64,000 nt of DNA from Alphaproteobacteria bacterium (GCA_013389115.1 JACADY010000061.1:104640-168639); one strand, 5' to 3'. Positions 8,074-17,558 are shown, counted from the first letter of the stretch. Notes: generated by a model from the letters alone, not told the origin. Numbers and translations are program-made.

Positions 8074-10527
8074 TCAGTAAAGGCCGCCCGTGCCACTGCT
8101 TACCGTGCCCGTATCAACGGGGCGCTGCGCGGGGTCGCCGTTCTCGTCATAACGGGCCGCGTATTCGCCCTCGAGCAGGTCGGTGCCAGTGTCAGGGCCG
8201 GTGCCCGACTTGAAGGCTTCCATGATGGCCTTCGGGTCGCCCGAGCTTGTCGCCTTGCCGGTGAGGCGGTTGACGCGGATGAGCGTGATGCCGAGCGGCA
8301 CGCGGAAGGGAACCGCTGGCTGATCGCCGATCGCCGCCTTCATGAAATCGCGGAACACAGGCGCCGCGATGCCGCCGCCCGTCTCGCCGTGGCCCATCGG
8401 CCGGGGCTGGTCGAAGCCCAGATAGACGCCGACGACGAGGTCGGGCGAGAAGCCGATGAACCACGCGTCCTTTTCATCATTGGTGGTGCCCGTCTTGCCG
8501 GCGAGCGGCACGCCCACTTCCTTCACCGCAGTGCCGGTGCCGTAATTCACGACCCCTTCGAGCAGCGAGACGACCTGATAGGCGGTACGGGGGTCAAGCA
8601 CTTCTTTACCGGGCGCGGCGAGGGCGGGTTCGGTCGAGCCAGACGTCCAGCCCGCCGCGCGGCAGCCGGGGCATTCGCGATTGTCATGGCGATAGATGGT
8701 CTTGCCGTGGCGGTCCTGAACGCGGTCGATGAAGGTCGGCTCGATCCGGCGGCCGCCATTGACGAAGACGGCGTAGGCCGAGGTGAGCTCAATCAGCGTT
8801 GTATCGTTGGCGCCCAGCGACATCGAAAGCAGCGGTGGCATGGTGCGCGCCGCGCCAAGGCGCAGGGCATAGTCGACGACCTTCTCCATGCCGATGGCGT
8901 GCGCCATGCGCACCGTCATCAGGTTGCGCGATTTGGCCAGCCCCATGCGGAGGGTCGTCGGGCCGAGGAAGTCATCGGAATAGTTTTCGGGCTTCCACAA
9001 AGGCAGGCCCGGACCCTGCTCGATGACGAAGGGCGCGTCCATCACCTCGGACGAAGGCGTATAGCCGCTGTCGAGCGCGGCGGCGTAGACGATGGGCTTG
9101 AAGGACGACCCCGTCTGGCGCATCGCCTGGGTGACGCGGTTGAACTCGCTCTGGAAGTAGGAGAAGCCGCCGACGGCGGCGAGCACACGGCCCGTATGCG
9201 GGTCCATGGCGACGAGACCGCCATTGACGCCCGGCACCTGGCGCAGGCCATAGGTGTCGCCGCTATCCCCGATGCGCTCGACATAAATGACATCGCCAAC
9301 GGCCAGCACATCGGCAGCCGCCTTCACCTCCGGACCGCGCTCCTTGTCGGAAATGAAACGACGCGCCCAGGTCAGCTCGGTCAATGGGATGATGCCCCTG
9401 CCCCCATCCTCAAAACCGATCAGGACGGACTGGTCGTCACGGATCTCCGTCGCGACCGCGAGGCGCCATTCGGTCACATCGCTGTAGCGCGGGACGGCCT
9501 TCAGCCGCTTTTCCCACTCATCGCCCAGCTCAATATGGGCGACGGGGCCTCGCCAGCCATGACGGACGTCATAGCGCTCCAGTCCGTCGCGCAGGGCCTT
9601 GATCCCGATCCGCTGGAGCCGGGGGTCGATGGTCGAGCGGACGATAAGCCCGCCGTCGTAGAGGCTTTGCTCGCCATAACGCTGCATGATGATGCGGCGC
9701 ACTTCCTCGGCGAAGTATTCGGCCTCGGCGGTCTGCGCGCCGACGGGCCTGAAGAACACGGTCAATTCCTGGTTGCGGGCCTGCTCCGCCTCGGAGCGAG
9801 AGACATAGCCGTTCTCCTCCATCTGGCCGATGACCCAATTGCGCCGCGCGATCGCGGCCTTTTTGCGGAAGATGGGGTGATAGGTGCTTGGCGCCTTGGG
9901 CAGCGCCGCGAGATAGGCGACCTCGGCCACGCTGAGCTCGTTGAGCGCCTTGTCGAAGTAGTTGAGCGCGGCGGCGGCGACGCCATAGGAGCCGTTGCCG
10001 AGATAGATCTCGTTCAAATAGAGCTCGAGGATCTTCTCCTTCGAATAGGCATCCTCGATGCGGAAGGCGAGCAGCGCCTCCTTTACCTTGCGATCGAACC
10101 TCACCTCGCCCGAGAGCAGAAAGTTCTTCGCCACCTGCTGGGTGATTGTCGATGCGCCCTCGAGCCTGCGGCCTTCCAGGTAGTTGAACACGTTGTCGAG
10201 CGCCGCGCGCACGATGCCCCACACATCGATGCCGGGATGGGTAAAGAAATTCTTGTCCTCGGCCGAGATGAAGGCCTGGATCACGCGGGGCGGAATGTCC
10301 TCATAAGGGACGAACAGACGCCGCTCACGTGCGAATTCGGCGATGAGGCTGCCGTCGCCCGCATGCACGCGGGTGGTGATCGGCGGCTCATATTTCTGCA
10401 AGGCCTGATAGTCGGGGAGCTCGGAAAGCAGCGAATAGACCCAGACGCCGACCGCAACGCCCGCGACGAGGCCCGCGACAGTCAACGCGCCCAGCAGATA
10501 GAGGAAGAGGCGGAGGAAAATGTTCAT
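8074..10527 (-). CDS. mrcA: Penicillin-binding protein 1A (bifunctional GT51 transglycosylase/transpeptidase)
   Basis: An 817-residue class A PBP that polymerises and cross-links peptidoglycan. It has an N-terminal membrane anchor (residues about 5-28), a GT51 domain with the catalytic EDKNFFTHPG motif, an OB-like insert, and a transpeptidase domain with nucleophile S474 in TGSSFKP, SRN as the second motif, and AGKTGTTND as the KTG motif. All key residues are present. The start at 10527 is chosen because the membrane anchor begins there; a longer frame to 10602 adds an atypical leader. It lies between amiC and prfB on the same strand, a common alphaproteobacterial order. Confidence 0.95.
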   Translation of the reverse strand: MNIFLRLFLYLLGALTVAGLVAGVAVGVWVYSLLSELPDYQALQKYEPPITTRVHAGDGSLIAEFARERRLFVPYEDIPPRVIQAFISAEDKNFFTHPGIDVWGIVRAALDNVFNYLEGRRLEGASTITQQVAKNFLLSGEVRFDRKVKEALLAFRIEDAYSKEKILELYLNEIYLGNGSYGVAAAALNYFDKALNELSVAEVAYLAALPKAPSTYHPIFRKKAAIARRNWVIGQMEENGYVSRSEAEQARNQELTVFFRPVGAQTAEAEYFAEEVRRIIMQRYGEQSLYDGGLIVRSTIDPRLQRIGIKALRDGLERYDVRHGWRGPVAHIELGDEWEKRLKAVPRYSDVTEWRLAVATEIRDDQSVLIGFEDGGRGIIPLTELTWARRFISDKERGPEVKAAADVLAVGDVIYVERIGDSGDTYGLRQVPGVNGGLVAMDPHTGRVLAAVGGFSYFQSEFNRVTQAMRQTGSSFKPIVYAAALDSGYTPSSEVMDAPFVIEQGPGLPLWKPENYSDDFLGPTTLRMGLAKSRNLMTVRMAHAIGMEKVVDYALRLGAARTMPPLLSMSLGANDTTLIELTSAYAVFVNGGRRIEPTFIDRVQDRHGKTIYRHDNRECPGCRAAGWTSGSTEPALAAPGKEVLDPRTAYQVVSLLEGVVNYGTGTAVKEVGVPLAGKTGTTNDEKDAWFIGFSPDLVVGVYLGFDQPRPMGHGETGGGIAAPVFRDFMKAAIGDQPAVPFRVPLGITLIRVNRLTGKATSSGDPKAIMEAFKSGTGPDTGTDLLEGEYAARYDENGDPAQRPVDTGTVSSGTGGLY

Positions 10528-10635
10528 GGTGCTGCGCTCAAGAGCCCTCGGGCGGATTGTTGCCCCACCAGCCGCCTTTCCTTCCTTCTCATGGACAGGC
10601 AACGCATGTCCAGTCTGGAAGCAACAGTTTATGAG

Positions 10636-11985
10636 TCATTGGTTTCCAACCGATTCGGCCATCCGCCGTATGGGTACGGGGATCACCTCGGCGGGCGGGG
10701 ACGGAGGAGCCTCCGCGGGCGCCGCGGGCGTCACCCTTGCTGTGTCAAGAGATTCACGGCCGGCGAAATAATCGTCAATCGCGCGCACGAGCGCCGTCGA
10801 GAAACGCTTGCGATAAGAAGCGCTCGTCAGCTCTTTTTCATCCTTCGTGTTCGACAGGAAGCCCATCTCGACGAGAACGGAAGGGATATCGGGCGCCTTC
10901 AACACGATAAAGCCGGCCGCGCGCACAGGGCGGTCGAGCACGGCGATCTCGCGCGCAAATTGTGTCACCGCGCGATTGGCAATCGCGGTCGAGGCGTTAA
11001 TCGTTTCCCGCTGGGCCAGGTCGATGAGGATCGTGCGCACTTCGCTGCTCTCGGCCGAGAGATCCGCGCCATCGATGATATCGGCTGCGTTTTCCGCCTC
11101 GGCCAAGGCGGCAGCCTCGCGGTCGGAGGCCTTTTCAGAGAGCGTGTAAACCGAGACGCCCCTGATCTTGGGCTTGTTCTCGATCGCGTCGGCGTGGAGC
11201 GATATGAAGAGATCGCCATGGGCGCGGCGGGCCATGTCCACGCGCTCTCGCAGCTTGATGAACACATCCGTCTCGCGGGTGAGCACGACCTCATAGCGCC
11301 CGGTCGCCAGCAGCGCGTCGCGCAGCGAGAGCGCGGCGGCAAGCACGACATCCTTTTCATAGGTGCCGGTCGCCCCCTTCGTGCCGGGATCCTTGCCGCC
11401 ATGCCCGGGATCGATGACGATGACGGGCTTCTCGCGCCGGGGCTTGGCGGGCTTTGCATCCGCCCCCTCGATCAGCGTGGCTATGGCGTCCTTGGGCCAG
11501 CCGGCGCCGGCCAGAAAGACATCCGCCGACACGGGGCCGAGTTCGATCACGAGCCTTGCGCTCTCCGCGTTCTTGCCCGGAATGACATAGTGCTTGAGGA
11601 CGGCGGCCGGCTTCCACAAATCCATCACGATTCGGGTGCGCCCGGCGGCAAAGCGGCCATAGCGATAGCCCTTGACGAGGCCTTGGCCGGTCAGGCCCGT
11701 ATCGGCGGGAAGGCGCCACTCGGCCTCCGGCAGTTCGAGGACGATCCGGTAAGGATCGGCAAGCGAGAACACGCGGTATTCCGGCACGCCTGAGATTTCC
11801 ATCACGAAGCGGGTGTGATCGGGATGCTCGCCAAGGCGCGCGGCGGAAATGATCAGCGGCTCCTGCGCCCTTGCGGAAGCGCCAAGATCCAACCCCATAA
11901 GGATGCCGGCCAGAACAAACAGGGATAGCAGGCGCCACAATCGCCCCTTCCCGCTCATGCCACTCTTCGCGCGCGCAATTCTCAT
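10636..11985 (-). CDS. amiC: N-acetylmuramoyl-L-alanine amidase with AMIN domain
   Basis: A 449-residue periplasmic amidase that cleaves the amide bond between MurNAc and the stem peptide during septum splitting. It has a signal peptide ending near ASARAQ, an AMIN domain (about residues 45-155) that targets the septum, and a C-terminal Amidase_3 domain with zinc-site motifs VIDPGHGGKDPG, ISLHADA and VEMGFLSN. The tail is Pro/Ala-rich. The ATG at 11985 follows GCAGGGGAT; a second ATG at 11958 is also possible. It is first in the amiC-PBP1A-prfB run and divergent from rne. Confidence 0.94.
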   Translation of the reverse strand: MRIARAKSGMSGKGRLWRLLSLFVLAGILMGLDLGASARAQEPLIISAARLGEHPDHTRFVMEISGVPEYRVFSLADPYRIVLELPEAEWRLPADTGLTGQGLVKGYRYGRFAAGRTRIVMDLWKPAAVLKHYVIPGKNAESARLVIELGPVSADVFLAGAGWPKDAIATLIEGADAKPAKPRREKPVIVIDPGHGGKDPGTKGATGTYEKDVVLAAALSLRDALLATGRYEVVLTRETDVFIKLRERVDMARRAHGDLFISLHADAIENKPKIRGVSVYTLSEKASDREAAALAEAENAADIIDGADLSAESSEVRTILIDLAQRETINASTAIANRAVTQFAREIAVLDRPVRAAGFIVLKAPDIPSVLVEMGFLSNTKDEKELTSASYRKRFSTALVRAIDDYFAGRESLDTARVTPAAPAEAPPSPPAEVIPVPIRRMAESVGNQ

Positions 11986-12594
11986 ATCCCCTGCCTTCGT
12001 GCCCGCGCCAACGCGTTCGCGCTTCGGCATGGCCGTGTTGGGGGGACTCACCCCGCCGCCATGCTCAAGATACTTACAATCACTAAACCTTGGTAAAAAG
12101 GCCGTTAAGACGTTACGGGTTGCCGTCGAGCCCGCTTAGACTTAAAAGGTCATTAACCCGCCGCATGCTGGTCTAGATCCGGCTCGCGGCGTGGCTTACG
12201 CTTGCGGTCCGGTACTTGTGGTCCAGCAGATGACAGCGCAACAGCACGTTCTGGGCGCGGGTCTTGAGCTTGAGGGAGGGGAGAGTTCCCCACCGACCAC
12301 CCGGTCCGCCGCGGCCAATCTGATGACGGCTCCGATTAGTTGGATGCCCTATCAGCCAATCCTTATCGCCAATCCGGCGACGAGGCAGGAGTTCGAGCTT
12401 TATGATGTCTTTGCTGGCCTTTGCACCGCATCTTCCCACCGCTTCCGGCGCGATGCCGGGCGGCCTGCGGCGGCGGACCGGCACTCCTGCCTTCCCCATC
12501 AGCCATAGCCTGCGCGCGCTGCCACACGGTCGAGCGGCCCCTGCCGCTCCCGAAGCCCGTCACGCGACGCGCGCGCACCAACAGGATCTTGTCT
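11986..12594. other. Long divergent intergenic region between amiC and rne
   Basis: About 609 bases with no convincing gene. The part nearest amiC is AT-richer (12060-12160) and contains a possible rne promoter: TTGCCG at 12120-12125, a 16-base gap, then TTAAAA at 12142-12147. If that is right, rne has a leader of over 400 bases. Long rne leaders are known to mediate feedback control by RNase E. Short frames here have no family resemblance. I see no tRNA or recognisable riboswitch. Confidence 0.4.
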
Positions 12595-15500
12595 ATGCCA
12601 AAGAAAATGCTCATCGATGCAAGCCACCCGGAAGAAACCCGGGTCGTGATCGTCGAGGGAAATCGCGTTGAAGATTTCGACTTCGAATCGCTCTCAATAA
12701 AGCCGCTCAAAGGGAACATCTATCTCGCAAAAGTGACCCGCGTGGAGCCCTCGCTCCAGGCCTGTTTCGTCGAATATGGCGGGAACCGGCACGGATTCCT
12801 CGCGTTCTCCGAAATCCATCCCGACTACTATCAAATCCCCGTCGCGGACCGTCAGGCCCTGCTTGCGGCCCAGCGCGAGGATGAGCGTTCGGCGGAGGTC
12901 GATGAGGAGCGCGGCGCACGGCGCGGCTCGCGGCGGCGCCGGGGCGGCCCGGAAAACCATGCCGAGGCCGCGCCTCACGCCGAGGCGGCCGAACTCCTGG
13001 CGGCGAGCCCTCAGGCAGAGGCGGATACGCCTTCTTCCCTCGAGGAAGGTGCAGCATTCGAAGCATCCGAGTTTCTCGATCTGCCCGATGCCGTGATGCC
13101 CGAGAACGGCAGCACGGTCGCCTCTGAGCCCCCGGCGCCTACGATGGCAATCGAGGTGGATGAGGACGCGGCGCAAAGCCTCGCGTCTGAATCCTATGCG
13201 CCGGATGATTCGGGGTCCATCGCCGCGCCTTGGCCGATGGATGACCTGCAAGAAGACTCACAAGAAAACGGTCCTGTCTCGACCCTCCCCGACCTGCAGG
13301 AGCCCCTGTCAGAGCCGGGCATCGAGGGGAATGTGCAGGAAATCAACCCCCCCCCCGATGAGATCGAATCGGTTGGCGGCGAGGACGATGAAGAAGACGA
13401 TTTCGAAGAGAAGCCCGCACGCCGGCAGCCGCGGAACATCCGTCCCTACAAGATCCAGGAAGTCATCAAGCGGCGCCAGGTGATGCTGGTGCAGGTGGTG
13501 AAGGAGGAGCGCGGCAGCAAGGGCGCGGCGCTGACCACCTATCTCTCGCTCGCGGGGCGCTATTGCGTGCTGATGCCCAATACGCCGCGCGGCGGCGGCA
13601 TCAGCCGCAAGATCACGAACCAGTCCGACCGCAAGCGCCTGAAGGAAATCGTGAGCGATTTCGAAGTCCCCGAGGGCATGGGCGTCATCGTGCGCACGGC
13701 CGGGGCGGCGCGCACGCGGCCTGAAATCCGGCGCGACTATGAGTATCTGCTCCGGCTTTGGGAGAATATCCGCTCAGCCACGATGCGCTCGGCGGCGCCC
13801 TCCCTCATCTATGAGGAAGGCAATATCGTCAAACGCGCGATCAGGGACAATCTCTCCAAGGATATCGATAGCGTGCTCGTCGAGGGCGCGGCGGGATACA
13901 GCGAGGCGCGCGACTTCATGCGCATGCTGCTTCCGGCGCAGGTCGACACAATCCAGCTCTATCAGGAGCGCACGCCGCTCTTTCAGGCGTATCGCGTCGA
14001 GACGCAGCTCGATTCGATGTTCAACCCGCGCGTCCAGCTTCGCTCGGGCGGCTATATCGTCATCAATGTGACGGAGGCCCTCGTCTCCATCGATGTGAAC
14101 TCGGGCAAGGCAACGCGCGAGCACAATATCGAAGACACGGCGCTCAAGACCAATCTTGAGGCGTCGGAGGAAATCGCGCGGCAATTGCGCCTGCGCGACA
14201 TGGCGGGCCTCATCGTCATCGACTTCATCGACATGGAGGAGAACCGCAACAACCGCGCCGTCGAAAAGCGGCTGAAGGACTGCCTTCGCCATGACCGCGC
14301 GCGCATCCAGGTGGGGCGGATCTCACCCTTCGGCCTCCTGGAAATGTCACGCCAGCGGCTGCGGCCGGGGATCCTTGAGGGTTCGACCGTGCCCTGCCCG
14401 CATTGCGCGGGAACGGGCATCATCCGCTCGGTCGAGAGCATGGCGCTGCGGGTCCTGCGCCAGATCGATGAGGAAGGCCACAAGGGGCGGGAGCGCCACC
14501 TGACCGTGCGCGTGCCCATGGAAGTGGCGATCTATCTCCTCAATCAGAAGCGCTTCGAGCTCTCGCAGGTGGAAGCGCGCTGGAGCCTTTCCGTCTATAT
14601 CGAGACGAAGACGAACATGATCGGGGCCGACACCGAAATCGTCCCCGGTGTGCCGGAGAACTACCGGCCGCGGCGGGTGGCGATCGAGGCCATGATCGGT
14701 CCTCAAACGGGCCTGGAAGCGCCGCTCGACGCCGCCCTCGAGGAGGCCGAGGAGGATGATCTCGAAGAGGTCGAGGTCGTGGACGATGCGGAGCGGGCCG
14801 AAGAGATGCGCGAAGAGGGCGATGACGCGCGCGAGCCGCGCCGCCGCCGGCGTCGGCGCCGTCGCGGACGCGGACGCGGAGAAGAGGGTCGCGGAGAAGA
14901 GGGGCGCGGTGAAGAGGGGCGCGGTGAAGAGGGGCGCGGCGAAGAGGTTCGCAGTGATGAGGCACACGAAGCGCCATTGTCGGCGGAGGGTGCCACCGCC
15001 GGTGAAGGCCTTGATACACAGGCCGGCGCGCTGCCTGAGAACGAGTTTGGCGGCGATCGGACGCGCTTTGCCGACACGGATGACGCTGACGGCGAGGCCG
15101 GCGATGAGGATGACGCAGCTGGCGGCGCCTCGCTCGCGGGGGATGATGAGGGTGCCAATGGCGGCCGCCGGCGCCGCCGTGGACGGCGGGGCGGACGGCG
15201 CCATCGGCGCGGGGAAGGCGGGCCCCTGCCCGCGCCACGCGATCCCTTCACCGGGCCTGGCGATGGCGATGGTTCACCCGCGCCTGAAATGGCGGAGCTT
15301 GCGCCCGGGTTCGACGAGCCTCTGCCCGCGGATCGCGCGGTCGCGGCAGCGGGCGTCGAGCCACCCGTATCAGCAGGCGCCGCGGTCACACTCCTTGAAC
15401 CCGTTACGCTGAGCGAAACACTCGCGGTCGCGGCGACGCGAGAAACCCCGCAGGACGAAGCGCTGATGCCTGTGATCGAACCCGCGAAACCGGAGCCGGC

Positions 15501-15657
15501 CGCGCCGCCCGCGGAACCGGTGAAGGAGCGCCCGACGATCGCCTCCTATTTCGGTTTCGGTGCCAAGCCCGCCGCTCCCGTCGAAGCCGGATCGCCGCCG
15601 CAAGCGGAGGACGAGGCTCGCCCGGCGCGGCGCGGATGGTGGCAGAAGAAGGACTAA
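12595..15657 (+). CDS. rne: Ribonuclease E
   Basis: A 1020-residue RNase E, the endonuclease that organises mRNA decay and rRNA processing. The N-terminal half is the catalytic S1/RNase H-like/DNase I-like core: it opens with KMLIDASHPEETRVVIVEG, has SIDVNSGKATREHN in the DNase I part, and ends in the zinc-link C601-P-H-C604. The S1 domain is split by an acidic insert of roughly 190 residues (about 85-275), seen in alphaproteobacterial RNase E. The C-terminal half is disordered, with Arg-rich blocks, a GRGEE repeat array and a conserved-looking tip. The ATG at 12595 gives the usual N-terminus; the frame stays open to 12421 without family resemblance. Confidence 0.96.
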   Translation: MPKKMLIDASHPEETRVVIVEGNRVEDFDFESLSIKPLKGNIYLAKVTRVEPSLQACFVEYGGNRHGFLAFSEIHPDYYQIPVADRQALLAAQREDERSAEVDEERGARRGSRRRRGGPENHAEAAPHAEAAELLAASPQAEADTPSSLEEGAAFEASEFLDLPDAVMPENGSTVASEPPAPTMAIEVDEDAAQSLASESYAPDDSGSIAAPWPMDDLQEDSQENGPVSTLPDLQEPLSEPGIEGNVQEINPPPDEIESVGGEDDEEDDFEEKPARRQPRNIRPYKIQEVIKRRQVMLVQVVKEERGSKGAALTTYLSLAGRYCVLMPNTPRGGGISRKITNQSDRKRLKEIVSDFEVPEGMGVIVRTAGAARTRPEIRRDYEYLLRLWENIRSATMRSAAPSLIYEEGNIVKRAIRDNLSKDIDSVLVEGAAGYSEARDFMRMLLPAQVDTIQLYQERTPLFQAYRVETQLDSMFNPRVQLRSGGYIVINVTEALVSIDVNSGKATREHNIEDTALKTNLEASEEIARQLRLRDMAGLIVIDFIDMEENRNNRAVEKRLKDCLRHDRARIQVGRISPFGLLEMSRQRLRPGILEGSTVPCPHCAGTGIIRSVESMALRVLRQIDEEGHKGRERHLTVRVPMEVAIYLLNQKRFELSQVEARWSLSVYIETKTNMIGADTEIVPGVPENYRPRRVAIEAMIGPQTGLEAPLDAALEEAEEDDLEEVEVVDDAERAEEMREEGDDAREPRRRRRRRRRGRGRGEEGRGEEGRGEEGRGEEGRGEEVRSDEAHEAPLSAEGATAGEGLDTQAGALPENEFGGDRTRFADTDDADGEAGDEDDAAGGASLAGDDEGANGGRRRRRGRRGGRRHRRGEGGPLPAPRDPFTGPGDGDGSPAPEMAELAPGFDEPLPADRAVAAAGVEPPVSAGAAVTLLEPVTLSETLAVAATRETPQDEALMPVIEPAKPEPAAPPAEPVKERPTIASYFGFGAKPAAPVEAGSPPQAEDEARPARRGWWQKKD
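13347..13356 (+). repeat. Ten-cytosine homopolymer inside rne
   Basis: Ten consecutive C residues encode the Asn-Pro-Pro-Pro stretch in the acidic S1 insert. A one-base slip would frameshift rne early, so this is either a slippage-prone site or a place where an assembly error would be easy to make. Confidence 0.9.
14872..14961 (+). repeat. 15-bp tandem repeat encoding GRGEE units in rne
   Basis: Five near-identical 15-bp units (14872-14946) encode Gly-Arg-Gly-Glu-Glu, followed by a degenerate sixth unit encoding VRSDE. They follow a nine-arginine block in the disordered C-terminal half, a region that binds RNA or degradosome partners in other bacteria. Confidence 0.9.
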
Positions 15658-15661
15658 CGAC

Positions 15662-15706
15662 TGAGGCGCGGCGCCCTTTAGGATCTCCTCCGGAGGCGCC
15701 GCCTCA
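15662..15706 (+). terminator. GC-rich hairpin downstream of rne
   Basis: TGAGGCG-C-GGCGCC pairs with GGCGCC-GCCTCA across a 19-base loop, with one bulged C. It begins 5 bases after the rne stop. There is no T-tract, so it may protect the 3' end or work with Rho rather than act as a classical terminator. The rest of the gap to 15948 holds no convincing gene. Confidence 0.45.
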
Positions 15707-15948
15707 CCCGCGTGAAAGCCCAGTACTTTCAAGCATTCCGCAAGTCCGCGCGCGAGCGCCGCGGACCGTCACCAATTTATGACAAGTGGCATTTGGGTCA
15801 CGAGACGCCAATACAAGCGGCTCCACCTGCCACAGGGCTTTATGCTGGCCGAGGCCTCCCCTATCTCTGCTTTGACCGTGCCGCCTTGTTTTCAGCTTGT
15901 CTTGTCAGGGGAAGGCGGCGCGCTGGTCTCGCGCTCAAGGGGTGAACG

Positions 15949-17367
15949 ATGACGCTTGGGTCCCTTCCCGTCGAATCCGTTGGCCTCATCCTCGTCACCA
16001 TCCTCATTTTCGGCGCCTTCGTCTTCGGCAAAGCGCCGTTTCGCGCGATCGGGCGCATCGCCTATATCGCGACCTTTCCGCTGCGCGCCACCGTGCGGCT
16101 GTTGCAGGTGTTGCGCCTTCTCCCCAAGGGTGCGGCGAAAGGCGGACGAGCGGGCAATGGCTTTATCGGAGCCAGCGGGCTGTCAATTGTCGGCCGCGCG
16201 TTCTGGAGCCAAACAGAAACTGACCTTGCGCTCTTTGAGAGCGAAGGGAGCCAGGTGGAGGGCGAGGTCGCGGCCTATGACTATACGGCCGAAGAAAGCG
16301 GTCTTGCCCGGCGTGGCGGGTTCTTCCGCTCCATCCGCATCCTGCCGCGCTATATGCCCGATGTGAATGCGCTCGATGAGCCGACCGCCGAAATCTATCG
16401 GGGGCAGAGCGACAGGTTCTTCAGCCAGCAGGTTCCCATCTATTCCAACGCCGCCGCCTTCTATGAGGATGTCGAGGGCGCCGTCGCCATCCGCATGTTC
16501 CGCGCGCGCGACCGGCGCTTCTATTACCTCGCCAACGAGATGCGCAAAATCATCAATGCGAATGTGAAAAACCTGGCGCTGGCTTTGTCGCTGATCGTGT
16601 TCGGCTATGCGGTGATCGAGATGGTGCTGCCGCGCGAAGCCCAGCTCGATTTCGCCGCGCTGATACAGTACCCTGTCGGAATGCAGGTGATCGCGCTGCC
16701 GCTCGGAGCGGAGGTGGGGCGCAGCACACTCAATCACATCCTTCTTGATCTGCTGCTCTTTCTTTTCAGCCTGGGCTTGATGGGGTGGTTCAATTTCCTG
16801 TTCGGGCGGGCGCAGGAGCGCAACGATGAGCAAATGCGCGGTTTCCTCAACCGCTATCTCAGCCGCCTCGCCGACCGCTATCGCCAAGCCATCGCCAATG
16901 CGCGCGGGGTGACGGTGGGCGATGAACGCGACGCGCATCGCGCCGCGGCGACGGCGCAGAAATGGAACAAGATCATCCTTTGGATGTCGTTCCGCACCTT
17001 CTTCGTCGAGACCTATCTGCGCAACATCCTGTTCCAGATCAAACGCAATAGCGGCTATTACATCGTTGGGATTCCGGCCGTGTTTGCCCTGGCGCTGAGC
17101 GTGTTCATGCTGGCCGCTGTCTCAGGCGATGGGAGTGCCGGCCCCGAGGGCAGCCATTCCTGGTCCGCCATGCTGTTCGGCATCCTCCTCGTCGTCTCCT
17201 ATGTCTTCATCCTCCATCGGGCGATGCAGCAGAGCATGGAGATGGACCAGGTGGACTGGCTCGGTTTTGACAATCTCCAGGTGCACAACGCGATGGACCA
17301 GATCATCGGCGGTTATGTCGAGGAGATCGTTCATCTGCGCAATCGCGTGCGGGGCGGCCAGGGCTGA
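15949..17367 (+). CDS. Uncharacterised five-helix membrane protein
   Basis: 472 residues, ATG preceded by AAGGGGTG. I do not recognise the family. Five hydrophobic segments are visible at about 11-28, 208-227, 262-285, 367-388 and 404-425. Between the first and second lies a roughly 180-residue soluble region with no obvious motif; a second soluble loop of about 80 residues (starting GRAQERNDEQMRGFLNR) is rich in charged residues; the C-terminal tail is helical with MDQVDWLGFDNLQVHNAMDQ. No signal-peptide cleavage site, P-loop or metal motif is seen. It stands alone between rne and the repeats at 17404-17616. Composition and codon use look native, so it is probably a real chromosomal gene. 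Confidence 0.85.
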   Translation: MTLGSLPVESVGLILVTILIFGAFVFGKAPFRAIGRIAYIATFPLRATVRLLQVLRLLPKGAAKGGRAGNGFIGASGLSIVGRAFWSQTETDLALFESEGSQVEGEVAAYDYTAEESGLARRGGFFRSIRILPRYMPDVNALDEPTAEIYRGQSDRFFSQQVPIYSNAAAFYEDVEGAVAIRMFRARDRRFYYLANEMRKIINANVKNLALALSLIVFGYAVIEMVLPREAQLDFAALIQYPVGMQVIALPLGAEVGRSTLNHILLDLLLFLFSLGLMGWFNFLFGRAQERNDEQMRGFLNRYLSRLADRYRQAIANARGVTVGDERDAHRAAATAQKWNKIILWMSFRTFFVETYLRNILFQIKRNSGYYIVGIPAVFALALSVFMLAAVSGDGSAGPEGSHSWSAMLFGILLVVSYVFILHRAMQQSMEMDQVDWLGFDNLQVHNAMDQIIGGYVEEIVHLRNRVRGGQG

Positions 17368-17403
17368 TGATGACCTTTTGATGGTGGATGGCCCGGTCAA
17401 GCC

Positions 17404-17461
17404 GGCCATGACGGTTAAGGGGTTGCCCTCACCCTTCGAGGGCCGCGAAGGCGGCCGCCTC
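17404..17461. repeat. 58-bp direct repeat with palindromic core, copy 1
   Basis: This 58-bp sequence recurs at 17559-17616 with one mismatch (57/58). It starts GGCCATGACGGTTAAGG and contains the CCTCACCCTTCGAGGG arm that also appears in the palindromes at 62112 and 26272. It lies in the 280-bp gap between the 472-residue membrane protein and the GGT-like gene. Confidence 0.9.
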
Positions 17462-17483
17462 TGGGTGAGGGCTTATGAAAGAA

Positions 17484-17527
17484 CCTCGTCCTGAGGTGCG
17501 AGCCTTCGCGAGCCTCGAAGGATGAGG
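17484..17527. repeat. REP-like palindrome (CCTCGTCCT ... AGGATGAGG)
   Basis: A 44-base imperfect hairpin with ends CCTCGTCCT and AGGATGAGG and a central CGAGCCTTCGCGAGCCTCG stretch. It belongs to the same dispersed family as the hairpins at 26272-26373, 33170-33201 and 62112-62214. Confidence 0.75.
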
Positions 17528-17558
17528 TGGATAGACAAGATGATGGCCTGCGCTGGCG

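Noticed and set aside
7969..11793. A 1274-codon open frame on the plus strand
   Set aside because: It is exactly opposite PBP1A and amiC, both with intact catalytic motifs, and translates to Arg/Gly-rich sequence without family features. High GC opens such frames.
12191..12508. A 105-codon frame in the rne leader
   Set aside because: No ribosome site or family resemblance; it overlaps other open frames in both directions, as expected at this GC.
15712..15945. A 77-codon frame between rne and the 472-residue membrane protein
   Set aside because: Non-ATG-like context, mixed composition and no similarity I can see; more likely untranslated.
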